A stretch of DNA of 41,500 nt from Cryptomeria japonica (GCF_030272615.1 NC_081415.1:262262425-262303924), one strand, 5' to 3'. Numbered from the stretch's first letter, positions 9,736-21,480 are shown. A program made the numbers and translations. Notes: a model not told the origin generated them from the letters alone.

Positions 9736-10309
9736 CTTCTTCTTCACATAACAAATTATAAAAAATATCATCAAATTGACTAGTTAAAGAAGGAATAGCT
9801 AACTGAGAATAAAACTAGTAATGAATTGTTTAAATAATTTAGGAAGACATTTTCTATGAATAATATGAATTAAACAAAGATCTCAAAGTCTAACTCCTAA
9901 TCTATTAATTGAAATATTAAGAGAATCAAACTTTAATAAAAATTTATCCATAGTTTTAAAATTTGTATACCTGAGGTCTTTGAGTTGATCTTGAAGTTGG
10001 ATCTTTTTTTATTTACTTGAATTGTCATAAGTTGATTTGAGAAACATCCACACTTCATAGGTTTTTGTGCAATTCCCAATGAGAATATAAAGTTCAAGAA
10101 CTATAGGAATGCCTATGTGACCAAGGGCTTCCTCATTTTGAGCCTTCCATTTTTTCATGGTCAGCGAGAGGTGCAATCGAAGCCGATTTTGACATCATAT
10201 TGGTTACAACTTCTAATAGGTACTTGAAATAAAAATAAAACAAAATATGTATCCTCCAAGAATGATACTTTGAACTATCCAATTTAATATTAGGAATCAA
10301 AGTAGGCAT
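9731..10309 (-). pseudogene. Ty1/copia element H, gag UBN2 domain (5' part of split gag)
   Basis: Reads from MPTLIPNIKLDSSKYHSW (ATG at 10307-10309) through YEVWMFLKSTYDNSSK, IQLQDQLKDLRYTNFKTMDKF, LLKFDSLNISINRLG and PSLTSQFDDIFYNLLCEEEAN. This is the copia UBN2/Gag order. Several stops (for example after MEGSK and after NSSK) and frameshifts make it dead. At 9731 it stops in EEEAN and resumes at 421 as LIKFGTLKSSQ, in the same frame once B and one TSD copy are removed. This join is the family's usual EE-x-x-LIKFGTLK sequence. No clear 5' LTR or PBS of H was found upstream (above 10309). Confidence 0.87.
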
Positions 10310-10345
10310 TATTGCAAAAAATAAGTTAGCGGGAAAAAAATACAC

Positions 10346-11640
10346 CCTTTACTTTTAAAAAATTGATTTTTTTTTTTAATGAAGTAAAACACCACACTAA
10401 AGTGAGCTTTACAAAATACTTTAAAAACCTCTTTAGTAAAATTTGAATTTATTTGTTTTAGAAATTTAGAAATTTTACACTTTGTTGTTTAAAAACTTTG
10501 ATAATAATGACGAATATTTGAAAATTGTGAAATAAAAAAGAAACTATTGTAAACAGCCCTAAATTTAACAACAAAACTTATGTAAAAAACTTTTAATTGA
10601 ACTTTTAAAGTGTATTGATTGATATGTTTATAAAAAAACTTTATTTTAAAAGCACATGAAATTTTTTTAAATAAATAAGAATAATAATTTTTTTTATATT
10701 ATAAACTATAAAGAAAGAAGGATAATTGAAATTGCTAAATTGCTTGAAACTTTGTATATTTAAAATTTTAACAACAATACACAGTTATTAATAATGATAA
10801 TGATAAAGTTACATTTAAATATCATAATATTAGAAACATTAAAGAAAAAAGAATATTTTAAATTAAATTGAATATTAAATAACTTTATTTGATAAAAGAC
10901 TTTATTTAGAAAGTTCTTAAATGGGCGATACAGATCTTGCAGGTAAGAAGTTACAAACTTTAGAAGACTTTAAATTTAGATATCTCTAGTAATATTACTA
11001 GTAAACAAATTTCTACATAGAAGACAAAAGAGAGAAGCTTGAATATTTGAGAGAAGATATGTAAGTTGGCAGGTGCTTAAACTTGGAAGAAATATAAAGT
11101 CATTTGTGTGTGGCAAAAGAAGGCAGACTTGAGGCAATTCAAGGAAGATAATTAGTTGATAGGCTATCCCCTGTGGAGGTACCCTACCACCAACAAATTG
11201 TCTCATGTCGTCAAATCATTGTCTTCCATTGTCGATAGTTTTTCAGCCAGTTTTCATTTCATACTTTTTTTATATTGCTAAGAACTGCATCACGCTGAGA
11301 TATTTCCCGTTGGGCAAATTTTGAAATTATGTCAGGAATTTTCATGCCAGATTACTTTTAACCATCACGACCTCTCTATAAGTTGCCTTAATCAGCTGAC
11401 ATACTCCCTTCCATGAGAAGCTTTGATGCATTGTACAACAAAAGGAAGAAGACACTTTAAAACCCACCCCAAAACCCCAGTTGAATACTTGGTCAGCTTC
11501 AATCCCTCCCTCTGTGTCCGACCTTTCACAATTCTCTAAAATTTTCAAATCCCTAAATGCAATATAAGAGCCTCTCAATTGGAATCCAAATGTCTATAAC
11601 AACAGGCCTTTCAAACTAGTCCGCCAATATTTAGGGAGTT
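10346..11640. other. AT-rich stretch without recognisable gene
   Basis: Very AT-rich to about 10900 with many A and T runs. From 10920 the composition is more balanced. Minus-strand open frames of 76 and 78 codons lie at 10976-11206 and 11342-11578, without any motif I recognise. It may be the decayed 5' end of H and old intergenic DNA. Confidence 0.4.
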
Positions 11641-11658
11641 TCTGCAAACAAGAAACAA

Positions 11659-11694
11659 GGGAGGCTAAGTTATTAAGGGAGGCTAAGTTATTAA
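11659..11694. repeat. Perfect 18-bp tandem duplication
   Basis: GGGAGGCTAAGTTATTAA occurs twice in direct succession (11659-11676 and 11677-11694). It looks like simple replication slippage. Confidence 0.9.
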
Positions 11695-11818
11695 TTGGGT
11701 TGGCACTATTGGTTTTAAGAGGTTGTTTCTGATCATAGTTTCCCTGTTATTGATCAAATTCAAAGAAAAAAAATGAGGATGTTGTTCGTAATAAAGAATC
11801 TTATAGCAAGTTCTTAGA

Positions 11819-12271
11819 GTGGTGCTCTCTATAGGACCATATTTTTTAACTAGAGTTAGGGTTATAAATGTAGTGTTAATTGCAATAGTAGCTTTGACAG
11901 TTGTTTTTTATGTGCTAGGAGGCCTCCAATCTCAAAACCCAACTCCCGTGCCGATTAATGTATTTATCTTCAAATATTTTGTGCTATCTAATACTTTGGC
12001 ATTGTGCTTTTCTATTTCATCAGTCTCTCTCATCTTCTATGTACTTCTTGGCAACAGAACATAAGATCCCCTACTTATGGGATTCAGTTTCAACGCATTA
12101 TGGGTAGTTTTAGTATCACTTGCATTCATATTTGGTGCAACATTTTCATTTGGTTGTGGCACCCAAGTGTACATGGCTAGCAGTACTTATATAGCTTATG
12201 ATATTCATTCTTCATGTAGTGATATGGTTATTTTCTTTCAGTGGAAAATTGTACATGTTCAAGGAACATAA
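11819..12271 (+). pseudogene. PGG-domain C-terminal fragment of an ankyrin-repeat membrane protein
   Basis: One plus-strand frame, broken by a single TAA at 12062-12064. It reads NVVLIAIVALTVVFYVLGG, then FKYFVLSNTLALCFSISSVSL, FYVLLGN and, after the stop, LLMGFSFNALWVVLVSLAFIFGATFSFG. This is the order of the plant PGG domain: a first hydrophobic helix ending in GG, a Pro/Asn loop, then the S-x-T-xAxCxSxSS helix and a final helix. PGG domains sit at the C-terminus of ACD6/ITN1-like ankyrin proteins, which act in membranes in defence and salt responses. No ankyrin repeats precede it on this strand. An ankyrin fragment lies directly beyond it on the opposite strand. Confidence 0.72.
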
Positions 12272-12288
12272 ATTATATGTCTGTTAGG

Positions 12289-12660
12289 TTATATTGGACT
12301 CTTTTGTGTAGTTGATGGTATCCCTAGGCCACAAAGACACGCCATGGGGTCTTCAAAGAATTCAATATTAATGTACATTTTATCATTGTCCAACATTTCA
12401 AAGCAAATAGTGTTGTGTCCTAATGTATTTTCCACCAAATATGTATTCCCTTCTTTGGCTACTATATGAAGTGTTATTTGCCTTTTTTGTCCACTAACAT
12501 AACTCTCTATCAATTTTCAAAATTATTCCTCCAATCTGACTAATTTTCTTCAATTGCATCTATGAAATTGGAATTGTTGTTGGAATTAATGCAACTAAGT
12601 GAAGTGGTGTTCTACCATGCTTATCTACGAATTTAATAATTCTAGGTTTCTACAAAGGTT
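12289..12660 (-). pseudogene. Ankyrin-repeat fragment, minus strand
   Basis: On the minus strand about 12600-12650 reads IKFVDKHGRTPLHLVAL, an ankyrin-repeat start (GRTPLHLVA). From 12513 the frame reads QKRQITLHIVAKEGNTYLVE, followed by FEMLDNDKM, another repeat with TLHIVAKEGN. The segments are joined by frameshifts and it stops at 12289. The repeat style (LHIAAKEGN-x-x-LVE) matches the plant ankyrin/PGG family. Only 17 bp separate its end from the end of the PGG fragment on the plus strand. Confidence 0.65.
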
Positions 12661-15600
12661 TCTCAGTTACATCTGCATATTTGAAAATTTTATAATTCTA
12701 TCTCACAAGTTGTTAAAAATAAATTAAAAATACAATAAAAATGAAGCAGAGTTCTTTCTAATTGCAGCTCAAGCTCTTTTGTGTGAATCTGCAACTTACA
12801 CGTTTGGAAATTTGCACCACAAAAGTCAATGCTTTTTCCATGGATGCTAATATATCTTCTAATTTTAGAAACAAGGCATTACACTTTTCTAAGCAAATTA
12901 ACTATTTTTAATTTTTAATTAAATATGTAAACTCCAAGACTAATTTTTTAACCGAATTCCTATTTTGAACTATACTTGTTCGTGAGATAGTTGATTGATT
13001 CCTTCTACTCATATGATTAAATAACACTAAATTCTACTTTGAATGGTGACGTCTTTTCCAATATTAAATACTCACTTAAAAATGATAGTGATGTACTTTG
13101 TAGATGAACTCATTCTCCATCCCAAATTGGTAAAGCCTTCCTAAATGTGGATATGAAATCTACTAGCTTGTCTTCAAGATTTAAAACTCTCCATGTGTGG
13201 GAAACATATTGAACATTTGTTAGAGGAAATTCTTGTCCATTGTCTTATTTCAAGGTAGAATATTGGATACCTTTTTTAATAAAATATTTGATTTCAATAT
13301 GTAAGGAATGCAATGAGTACCAGGACCTGCATCTACTCATTTTCTTGATTCATTGGCTTTAATTAAAGCTCCAAAGATTTTCCAAGCACATGGTTTGGTT
13401 TTAGTTTATGAAGCTCCTACTATTAATTTTGTATCTACTTGTGGTGAGTTGTCCATGGAGTCATCACCGAGCCACCATGTATGAATACTTGAGTCTATTA
13501 TTAGTATTTACAAAAAGCATTTGCACCTTATGGATTTTGTTGATTACTAGGATAGTATAGATAGCCTTGCATTATAATCTTGTCTAATTAAGTCTAGGAA
13601 TTTACAGACTAAGCTTGATGTAAGTTTTGAAACTTTTTTTAATCTAATGTGAATGAAGGGGATTGAATTCACCAACATAAGTTCTTTGGATGGATAAGTT
13701 CAAGTCCTATCACTAAGAAATTAAAATTGCTTGCAACCTCTTTGTATCCCGAGAATAATCTAGTGATTTTTTATTTGCAACATATAGAAATTTAAATAAA
13801 CAAAGCGTTGGAGAAGATTTAAAATAATGAAAGAATGTTACTATTGTTCCCATACAACCAACTTGGGGACTAAAAGAGCAACCTTAAAGAAGACATGGAA
13901 GCTATCCAATGGCAAGATAACTAAAATCATGTATTAGAGGGAAGAAAAATGATGATACCCATTAAGAACTCAGGAACAATCAGAAGTTTGATGGTAAATT
14001 AATAATATTTTTGTATTGTACAATGATATTTAATATGGCCACTCTTGCTTCTACAAAAAATAATGCATGGAACTGATATTCAAAAGCCATTAGTTACATC
14101 TTTTTGTGATTGTTGTACAATACTATTCTTTATTCATCATTAAACAAAGATGTAATGCAAATATAAGACTTCAAAATTTTTTAAAAATGAGAATTCAATG
14201 TCATAGATAGTTTTTTTGAGTTGGACTAAGTTGTGTCAATCTTTGGGGTTGACCAATAATATCAAACTTTATATAATTTATTTATTGTTGACATTGTATG
14301 TCCATGAATGAGAGTAGGAATGACCAATAAAATAGGCAACAACTCAAATGTAGTTTGTATCTAATGGAATTACATGTGCATAATGACCCTAGATTTGTAG
14401 TTGTAGATAACATAATTTTAATTTTGTTTTAACTACAAAAAACAATAAAATCTAAATGTTTTATTGTAATTACATGACTTTTGGAAATCTAGAACTTGTT
14501 GAGAGTTTGGTGCAATAAGCCATGCTACCAACATCAAACGCTTGGAGAAAACACAAAGACTCCCTGAATCAATTTATTACATCTTCAACAAAAAAAAAAT
14601 TATATGGTTTGAATTTGTATTATTTTATTTTACATTTATAATCATATAAATTACTATCAACATTATCCATTGCGCCTCACCCAAGTGCAAGCACTAGTTA
14701 TAACATGGTTTAGAAGAGATAACACATGTTGGGATAGACAAAAGAAAGCTAAGAATAGCCTAAACAAGTTAGAAGACCAACAAAGGGAAAGATTTCAACA
14801 TGGAGACAAAAGAAATTTATGAAATTTATGCAAGTGAAAGCAAATGCATATGACTGGTGTGCAAGTTGAAAAATGGAATATGGTACGCTAAATAAAAAAA
14901 TGAAATATTGGTACACAAGTTTAAATTAAACAAAAGATATTGCTGGGAAAAAAAAATTGGAACAAGTACAGATGGCTTAAATGACACACATTAAACTTTG
15001 ACTTTTAGGCTTAAAAGTGTTAAACATTCAGAGTTGACTGGCGTTCTCCAAGCTTAATATGTTGCTTAGTGTGTGTGGTTTAAAATTTGCCAAAGAAGTG
15101 CAGCTTAGGAAGAAGTGTAGCTCATATTTGAATAGAGATTAAAAAAAAGAAGCTATGTTTTATGGTCCATGGTTGAGCAAAAACAATGGTGTGTAGGTAA
15201 AGAGCCAAGAGAAGAAGATAAGTGCAACATAGAAGGGTTAAAAATATAGGAATGGATAATCTAAAACTTCTAAAGAACATTTTGTTTACAATAGATTGTA
15301 AATTGGATTTAAAGAAAGCAGTTTAGAATTTTATAAGAAACTGCAACTTTAGTTAAAATGCAAAAAATTGATTTATGAGAACAAAGTAAAGATATTGATA
15401 GCTACTTAGATTTTTTTTTTAAAATACTATAGCTAGATAAAAAAAAAATGAAACAAGCTTGTTAGAACAATACACATAGAAGAATATATTGACAACTCTT
15501 AATAGAATTAACAATAAGTTGATTATAATGCACATAAAACAGATGTTAGTGAAAAAACTTGTAATCAGGTTTTAAGGAAATAAAAATAAATGAAAGAAAA

Positions 15601-15808
15601 TCTAATGAATAGATTTAAACTAATTAATCTAAATTTGAAATGAGCAAGAAACAAAGTTAGAATCTTGCACAAAGTTAGAATAAATAATAAAAAGTGAATA
15701 TACAAAGATGAGCTCTTCTTCTCGACAAGAGTGCCTCTGATGGTGAGTGCTCAAAATTCAACTGGTAAACCTTCAACAATACAAGCTCAACAAAGATTAG
15801 TATAACTT
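12661..15808. other. 3.1 kb without recognisable gene
   Basis: AT-rich, full of A/T homopolymers, no frame above about 60 codons and no motif found in six frames. The part next to 15808 must be the start of the interior of LTR element E (it follows its PBS), but no gag or pol can be read and no second LTR was found. The rest is unassigned. Confidence 0.4.
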
Positions 15809-15820
15809 GCTTTGATACCA
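15809..15820 (-). other. Primer-binding site of copia-type element E
   Basis: The minus strand reads TGGTATCAAAGC, one base different from the initiator-Met tRNA site TGGTATCAGAGC, directly after the CA end of the LTR at 15821. Confidence 0.72.
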
Positions 15821-16371
15821 TGAAATGAAAATAACATGAAGTATAGAAATGAATTAATCAACGAGAAATTGTTTGAAGGTAGGTATTATCATACAGTTGA
15901 GAATCTAAAAACTAAGAGCAAGCATACCAAAATTCAAGAAGGAGACATGAGATTTGTAAGGCGGGGAAGTAAAGAAAAAACTTGCAATATTATGAAGATA
16001 TCATAAATCCTAAAGAATATACAATGAGAGAAAGAGAGAGAGTTTAGCACAAAATGCTTCATAAGAAGAAATGAGAGAAACACCTCAAATAAATAGAGGT
16101 GAGAGAAGAGTTACAAATCAACTCCAAAGTCTAAGGATGCCATCTATCATCCTATGTGTGTGCAAAGTACAACAATCCTCATAAGGAGGAAGGAGGAATC
16201 AACAAATAAGCTCACATATTCCACATATTAAAAAAAATAAAAATGAGTTATGCTCACACATTTGAGAACTCAAATAAGACAAAAAGACATATAGGGATTG
16301 CTCAAGAATATTCCTACAAGTAACTAAGTAAAAATAAATAACCTTTACCAAGTAAAGATTAATTCCTAACA
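15821..16371 (-). mobile_element. 5' LTR of copia-type element E (551 bp)
   Basis: In element sense it starts TGTTAGGAATTAATC (typical for copia LTRs) and ends TTTTCATTTCA, followed without a gap by the PBS. A TATA-like CTCTATTTATTTGAGG lies near 16087-16102 on the minus strand, followed by a pyrimidine-rich start region. It interrupts the last part of gypsy D just after its integrase. The bases AAGGT (16372-16376) on the right are the presumed target duplication; the left partner was not found because the 3' LTR of E is not recognisable. Confidence 0.68.
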
Positions 16372-16740
16372 AAGGTGAATCAGTTGGTTCATCTACAGTA
16401 GATTTATTGAGTAAGGGTGGTACATGTGGTAATGGAAAAGTAACATCAAATGGACTAGATGACATGGGTGGTTTTGGCGGTGAGATAAATTTTTGTTGTA
16501 GGTGAAGCAAAAACTCATATTTATTATGGAGCTTCTTGTATGACTTAAACCTATACCAATTTACCATAAAGACTCGAAATGGATTGGGTCTATTATAGTG
16601 AGCTTAACAGCTCCATTTAGAAATATCTACTAAATTTTGTGGGATCCTAAACAGCTTGTTTGAAGTTTTCTCTTGTGTTCTTTATACCCTGAATCAAATA
16701 GTAGTGCCCAATAACCTTAATTTTTTCATTTTTGATAAAT
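16372..16740 (-). pseudogene. Gypsy D integrase, C-terminal end (part 2)
   Basis: Minus-strand continuation of the integrase broken at 29114. It reads FIKNEKIKVIGHYYLIQG, then (in shifted frame) NGAVKLT-IDP and VNWYRFKSYKKLHNKYEFLLHLQQKF. This matches the gypsy integrase tail GAVKLTTIDPxxFxVNGHRLKPY, which binds DNA after the catalytic core. Across the TAAAT target duplication the frame joins as WHGPFIKNEK, the usual WHDRFIK block. Frameshifts and stops abound. Beyond it (16371 down) element E begins. Confidence 0.8.
16736..16740. repeat. Target-site duplication TAAAT of element C, left copy (partner 29109-29113)
   Basis: TAAAT directly precedes TGATGCAGG and directly follows CTACATCA at the far LTR. 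Joining the flanks restores the D integrase frame. Confidence 0.9.
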
Positions 16741-17408
16741 TGATGCAGGAGCATCCCGGGTCCATGAGCAATCTTGCATCAACCAAAAATATTTCTTTTT
16801 AGTTTAGTTCTTGTTCAGTTCAGTGTACAATTTTATGTGTTCTTGTCGGTATGTTTTGGTGGTTGCTTGCTTTTCATTGCATATCAGATTTTTGGTTTCC
16901 AGGCTTGTTCATGTGCTTAATTCCAGATTTTCAGTCCATTTGGATTATTTTCCAGCAAGATATTGCTACCGGTCGGCTGGTGATTTCTTCTTTCTGGAGT
17001 GGTTTCTTAGCATGTGGATCTATTTTGGGTCTTTCTTGATGTTCTTTGGCATGTGTTCGACCTGCCTATTGATCCACACTTCTTGGTTGTTCTTTTTTGG
17101 AGAGAAATCCTTTCATCTTAGGGCCGACCTATTTACATGTTTCATTTTCTTGTCTTGGTAAACGTAATCTTTTGTGGCCGACCCAGATATGTTTCGAAGG
17201 GTATATATATGATATTATGTGATCATTTGTAAGACAGTCGATGGTTATGAAGTTTTAGACTCATGTTTAGCGATCGAGATGGTTCTAAGAGTTCTGGATG
17301 GATTGTAATCTGGCATGTTAGCCTACATGTAACCGGTTGATTACCGAATGTTCTATGAAGAATATATGATGATGACCTATTGATTACCAAAGGTTCTATG
17401 ATGATGAC
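16741..17408 (+). repeat. 5' LTR of element C, first piece
   Basis: Starts TGATGCAGGAGCATCC and matches 28297-28990 with point differences and one 33-bp indel near 16975. It ends where copia G starts. A TATATATAT block at 17202-17210 is kept in all three copies (25909, 28798) and is the likely TATA box. The 116-codon open frame at 16811-17161 is LTR sequence, not a gene. Confidence 0.88.
17202..17210 (+). promoter_or_regulatory. Candidate TATA box of LTR C
   Basis: GGGTATATATATGATATT, conserved between the LTR copies and placed about 460 bp into the LTR. Confidence 0.4.
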
Positions 17409-18806
17409 GGTTGGCATTTTCATGAAGATTGCATTGATGAACTATTATGTTGTCATTGATGTTAATTATAACCGGTAATAATGTTGATTTGCAACCAGTA
17501 GGTGAGCTAGTGATGGAAACTGGTATTACTAGAGAAGAAGTGTGATCAACCGGTAACCCTACCTGTTGATGTGCCAAACCCTAACCGATGGATCTTGGTG
17601 AATTAGTTGTATTGGTTTATGATCAAATGATGAATGGTAATGATTATGCCATGTATGCATGTTGTATGTGAAGAGTTTCAAATGGTTTTTGGCACGTAGA
17701 GAGAACGGTTTTATCTTGGGAATGAGCGAGTGCATTGCATGAAGTGGAAACTACATGATGAGTTACAAGGATCGATGAAGCGGTGATTAAGGAGAGGTCG
17801 AGGTTGTCTTGAATGATGTGAAATGATTGCTATGTAATCCAACGGTCATACTGGAATCGATTTGTTTGTAATCTCTATGAGATCTTATGTTTGTGATGTG
17901 TTGCCAACCTATTGTTTTGATTATAAGGTCGATGAGTTGTTTTGTTGTAGTGTTGGAAATTTTGGTTGAATGTAAGAGTGATTGGTTGCCAAACCAAGAG
18001 ATGTATCTGCAGTATATGTAAAGGCAGATAGGAGCATGAAAAAGATCTGATCAAACAGAGTAGTGCTATTTACCAAATCAACAAACCCCTGTTGTTCTCT
18101 AACAATTACAATGGTCAAATCCCTTAACCGAGTAAGCTCTAACAAGCTTAGTGTTATCTAAATCCTCTAACCAGGTGATCCATTAGCTTGGATTTGAAAT
18201 CCTCTACCGAGGTTACTCCTGACAGGGTATTGCTTCTAATAGGGCATTACAGTCAATCCCTTAACCAGGTGGTCCCTAATAGGATATGTTCTTAACGAGA
18301 CTTATTGTAAAAGCTTTAACATGCTTGGCTCCTAACAGGGTGAACTTCAGAAGAGTTCAGAATACTTGTGGGTATTCATCCCCACCGTAGTTTTTCCCAT
18401 TTGGCTTTCCACGTCAAAATCATTGTGTCAAGTGGTGAACGTTTTGTGGTTATCTTTGATATGGTTAATTTGCTTAACAGCTAAATCCACTTAAATATGA
18501 TATGATGACCAGCAACAATCTGAAATGAGCTTTTACTTTTGTCAATAAAGTATTTGGATGTTTTGGTTAAAAGGTTTTGAGACTTTCAGAGTTGTTTTAC
18601 TGTTATTTTGTTATGACAGTCAACCGCTGTACTTCATAGTGATATTGCAATTTGTAGTTCAATGTTTGAATCAGTCAGTTCTGTGTTTGACTTGAGATGT
18701 TGTTTTGTTTGGTGAAACGTTTATGTCAGTTTTCTATCTACTGATTCACCCCCCCACCCCCCCTCTCAGTAGTTGATCGGATCCTTATTGATTCATCATA
18801 CCATCA
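17409..18806 (+). repeat. First LTR of copia G (1398 bp)
   Basis: Direct repeat of 23276-24669. The first base is G where the partner has T (TGTTGG). It ends ATACCATCA, two bases before the PBS. It contains the run of C bases near 18749-18766. Short frames inside (17921-18145, for example) are not genes. Confidence 0.9.
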
Positions 18807-18808
18807 AT

Positions 18809-18820
18809 TGGTATCAGAGC
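18809..18820 (+). other. Primer-binding site of copia G, first copy
   Basis: TGGTATCAGAGC is a perfect complement to the 3' end of plant initiator-Met tRNA, as used by most copia elements. Confidence 0.9.
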
Positions 18821-18876
18821 ATTTCAGGTCCTCTAGTGTCTAAGCCTGATAGCTTGAGGTAAAGATCTTGAAGAAC

Positions 18877-20313
18877 ATGATGAAGAAAGGTCTAAAGTTT
18901 AATAAGAAAAAATACAAAATATGGAGTGATAGAATGAAAATCTATATCGAGAGTCTAGGAAGTCAATGCTAGGAACATGTTGTTACTCAATATGTTGCAC
19001 CTAGTGGGACTATTTCTGATGATCAAAAGAAAGAGCAACAAGAAAATAATCAAGCATTGGAGGCCATTATTAGTTCTTTGTTTGATTCTGAATATGTTGA
19101 TGTCCATGGTCTGGAGACTACTTATGAGGTGTCGAGGAAACTTGAGGAAATCTATAGCGGTGATGAGCATGTGAAGATTGCCATAGAAGAGAGTCTGAGA
19201 GGTAAATTTGATGACATGCAGATGGCTGAAGGTGAGAATATACAACAGTATGGTCAGAGGATCAAAGAGATAGTTGGTGAGATCAAGAGTGCTACTGGTA
19301 AAGTGGAGGATGCCAAATTGGTTAGTAAGGTGTTGATAACCCTTCTACCGATCTACGCTATCCGAGTTGCAGCCATTCGGGAGCTAAAGTCTATTGATAA
19401 AACTAAGGTAACTCTTGACTCCATCATTAGTAAGCTTATTGCATTTTAATTAAAAGGTTATGATGGTAGTGCTCAGAAATCTAAATATGCATTTAGAGCT
19501 TCAGTTTCTAACCCTCTTATGAGGAAAAGCAGAGATGTCAGTCATAGTTATGAATCTAGATCCAGCAGAGAACTTGATGATGAAGATAGTATGATTGAGC
19601 TTGAAGCATTGTTGGCCAAGCGGTTACCTAGAGGTACCGGTAAGTACAGAGGTGAATTACCTTTGAAGTGTTTTGCATGTAACGAGATTGGACACATTGC
19701 AGCTAACTATCCTAATGTTGATAATGAGCATAAGTGTGAGAAGTACAATAAGTACAAAGGAAAAGGCAAAAGGGATTATCTCATTGTAGTTCATGGTGGT
19801 ATCACTGATGAGGAATCTGAGGGAGATGCTAATGAAGGCATTGTCTTTGTTGCCATTAAAGAGGAGACATCTAATTAGAAGGCATTAGTTTCTCGCATGG
19901 ATAGTTCTAATGATTGGATCATAGATAGTGGTTGTTCACACCACATGACCGGTGACCAGAGTAAATCTACTACTTTAAAGGAATTTGATGGAGGAGTAGT
20001 GAGATTTGGAAATGACTCACCCTGCATGGTAAAAGGAAAGGGAACCATTTCTCTTAATGGAAAGAGCAGTGCAGATGATGTTTACTGGGTTGAAGGATTA
20101 AAGCACAATATTTTGAGTGTAGCTCAACTCAATGACAAAGGTTATCCATTGGAATTAAAGAGTGGAATGTGCAAAATATATGGGAGAAAAGGTGAACTAA
20201 TTGCAACCAGCAAGCAAACAAAAGGTAACCTGTTTCACCTGAATCCTAAAGTCAACAACTGTTTAATTGCTAAAGTAGATAGTTGGCTTTGGCATTGGAG
20301 ATTTGTCATATAA
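18877..20313 (+). pseudogene. Copia G gag and protease (first unit)
   Basis: One reading frame from the ATG at 18877 to 20313, broken only by TAG at 18970, TAA at 19447 and TAG at 19876. It opens with KKYKIWSDRMKIYIESLG (UBN2 Gag start) and continues with LEAIISSLFDSEYVDVHGLE and ENIQQYGQRIKEIVGEI. The zinc knuckle at 19669-19710 is CFACNEIGHIAANY, with the last Cys changed to Tyr (the second unit keeps it). The retropepsin starts at 19897 with WIIDSGCSHHMTGD, active site DSG intact, and runs to LKHNILSVAQL. The pre-integrase block WLWHWRF follows and a one-base loss near 20300 ends the frame. Gag forms the particle and the protease cuts the polyprotein. Confidence 0.9.
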
Positions 20314-21480
20314 ATTTTGATAATATTGTTAAGGTAAGTAAGTCCAAGTTGGTAAGAGGTTTGCCTCAATTGGACAAATTGGTGAATGCTATGTGTAAGG
20401 AATGTTAGTTAGGAAAGATGACATCCTCAACTTTCAAGAGAAAATCTTTCTCAGCAGAACATTTGTTATATCTGGTGCATACAGACGTCTGTGGACCAAT
20501 AAGGACTAAAAGTATTCAAGGTGTTGATATTTTATGATCTTCACTGATGATTTCTCAAGAATGATGTGGGTCACATTCTTGAAGGACAAAACAAAATCAA
20601 GGAGAGTGGTAAAAAGATAAAGTGTCTGAGGACTGATCAAGGAGGTGAATTTACTTCAGAAGAATTCACTAGATATTGTGAAGACAATGGAATTAAGAGG
20701 CAACTTTCTGCACCGAGGACACCACACCAAAATGGTATTGTAGAGAGAAACAATTGGTTAGTTGTTGAAGCTACTAGAACGATGCCAATACAAGGAGGAG
20801 TAGCAAAAACTTTTTGGAGAGAATTTGTCAGCACAATTGTCTACACTATGAACTAGATATTGGTAAAGAGAGGTAAGGATAAACTCCTTATGAATATTGG
20901 TATGGTAGATCACCTAATGTCAATTATTTTAAGATTTTTGGTAGTAAATGTTTTATCAAGAGAGGTGACTATGTTAGTAAGTTTGAGGCTAAAAGTGATG
21001 AAGGCATATTTCTTGGTTACTCCACCAATAGTAAGGCCTACAAATGTTACAACAACCGGACATAAAGAATCATTGAGAGTGTTGATGTTCAAGTGGATGA
21101 GTATCCTGAAGTTTTAGGAGAAACCAGTAAGGAAAAGAAGGAAGATGAACCTTGCATTTTGATTTTGGAACCAGAATCGGTGAAGCTAGAAGCTGATGAA
21201 GTGAATGTTGTAGTACCAGTTCAATCAGAACGGGTAGATTCAGAAGAAGATGATGATAGTGAAGAAGAAGAACCTGAAGATAATGATCATGTCATTACAA
21301 GGTATGTGAGACTCAATCATAATCCTGACCAAATTATTGGAGATAAAGATGTTGGAGTGTTAACCAGAAGAAGAATTAGAGAGAGTTCTTGCATGATCTC
21401 CATTATTGAGCCTATAAATGCTAAGGAAGCATTTGGAGATGATCACTGGATTAAAGCTATGGATGAGGAGCTTGACTAGA
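20300..21480 (+). pseudogene. Copia G integrase (first unit)
   Basis: Readable in pieces: HINFDNIVKVSKSKLVRGLP and the C-x2-C of the zinc part (MCKEC, 20388-20405), then HTDVCGPIRTKSIQGVD with the first catalytic Asp. Next come FTDDFSRMMWVTFLKD, LRTDQGGEFTSEEF with the second Asp, and PHQNGIVERNNW with the catalytic Glu. Downstream is the YEYWYGRSPNVNYFKIFGSK block (in shifted frame). An acidic linker (21093-21470, runs of Glu/Asp) leads to the RT. At least three frameshifts and a TAG at 20407 interrupt it. It would have inserted the DNA copy into the genome. Confidence 0.87.

Noticed and set aside
16811-17161. 116-codon plus-strand ORF rich in Phe and Trp
   Set aside because: It lies wholly inside LTR C, is not open in the other LTR copy, and its make-up is that of translated T-rich DNA.
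18745-18770. C-run (CCCCCCCACCCCCCC) as a possible G-quadruplex site
   Set aside because: The same run is in both LTRs with a different length and looks like plain homopolymer slippage; no spaced G-tract pattern.
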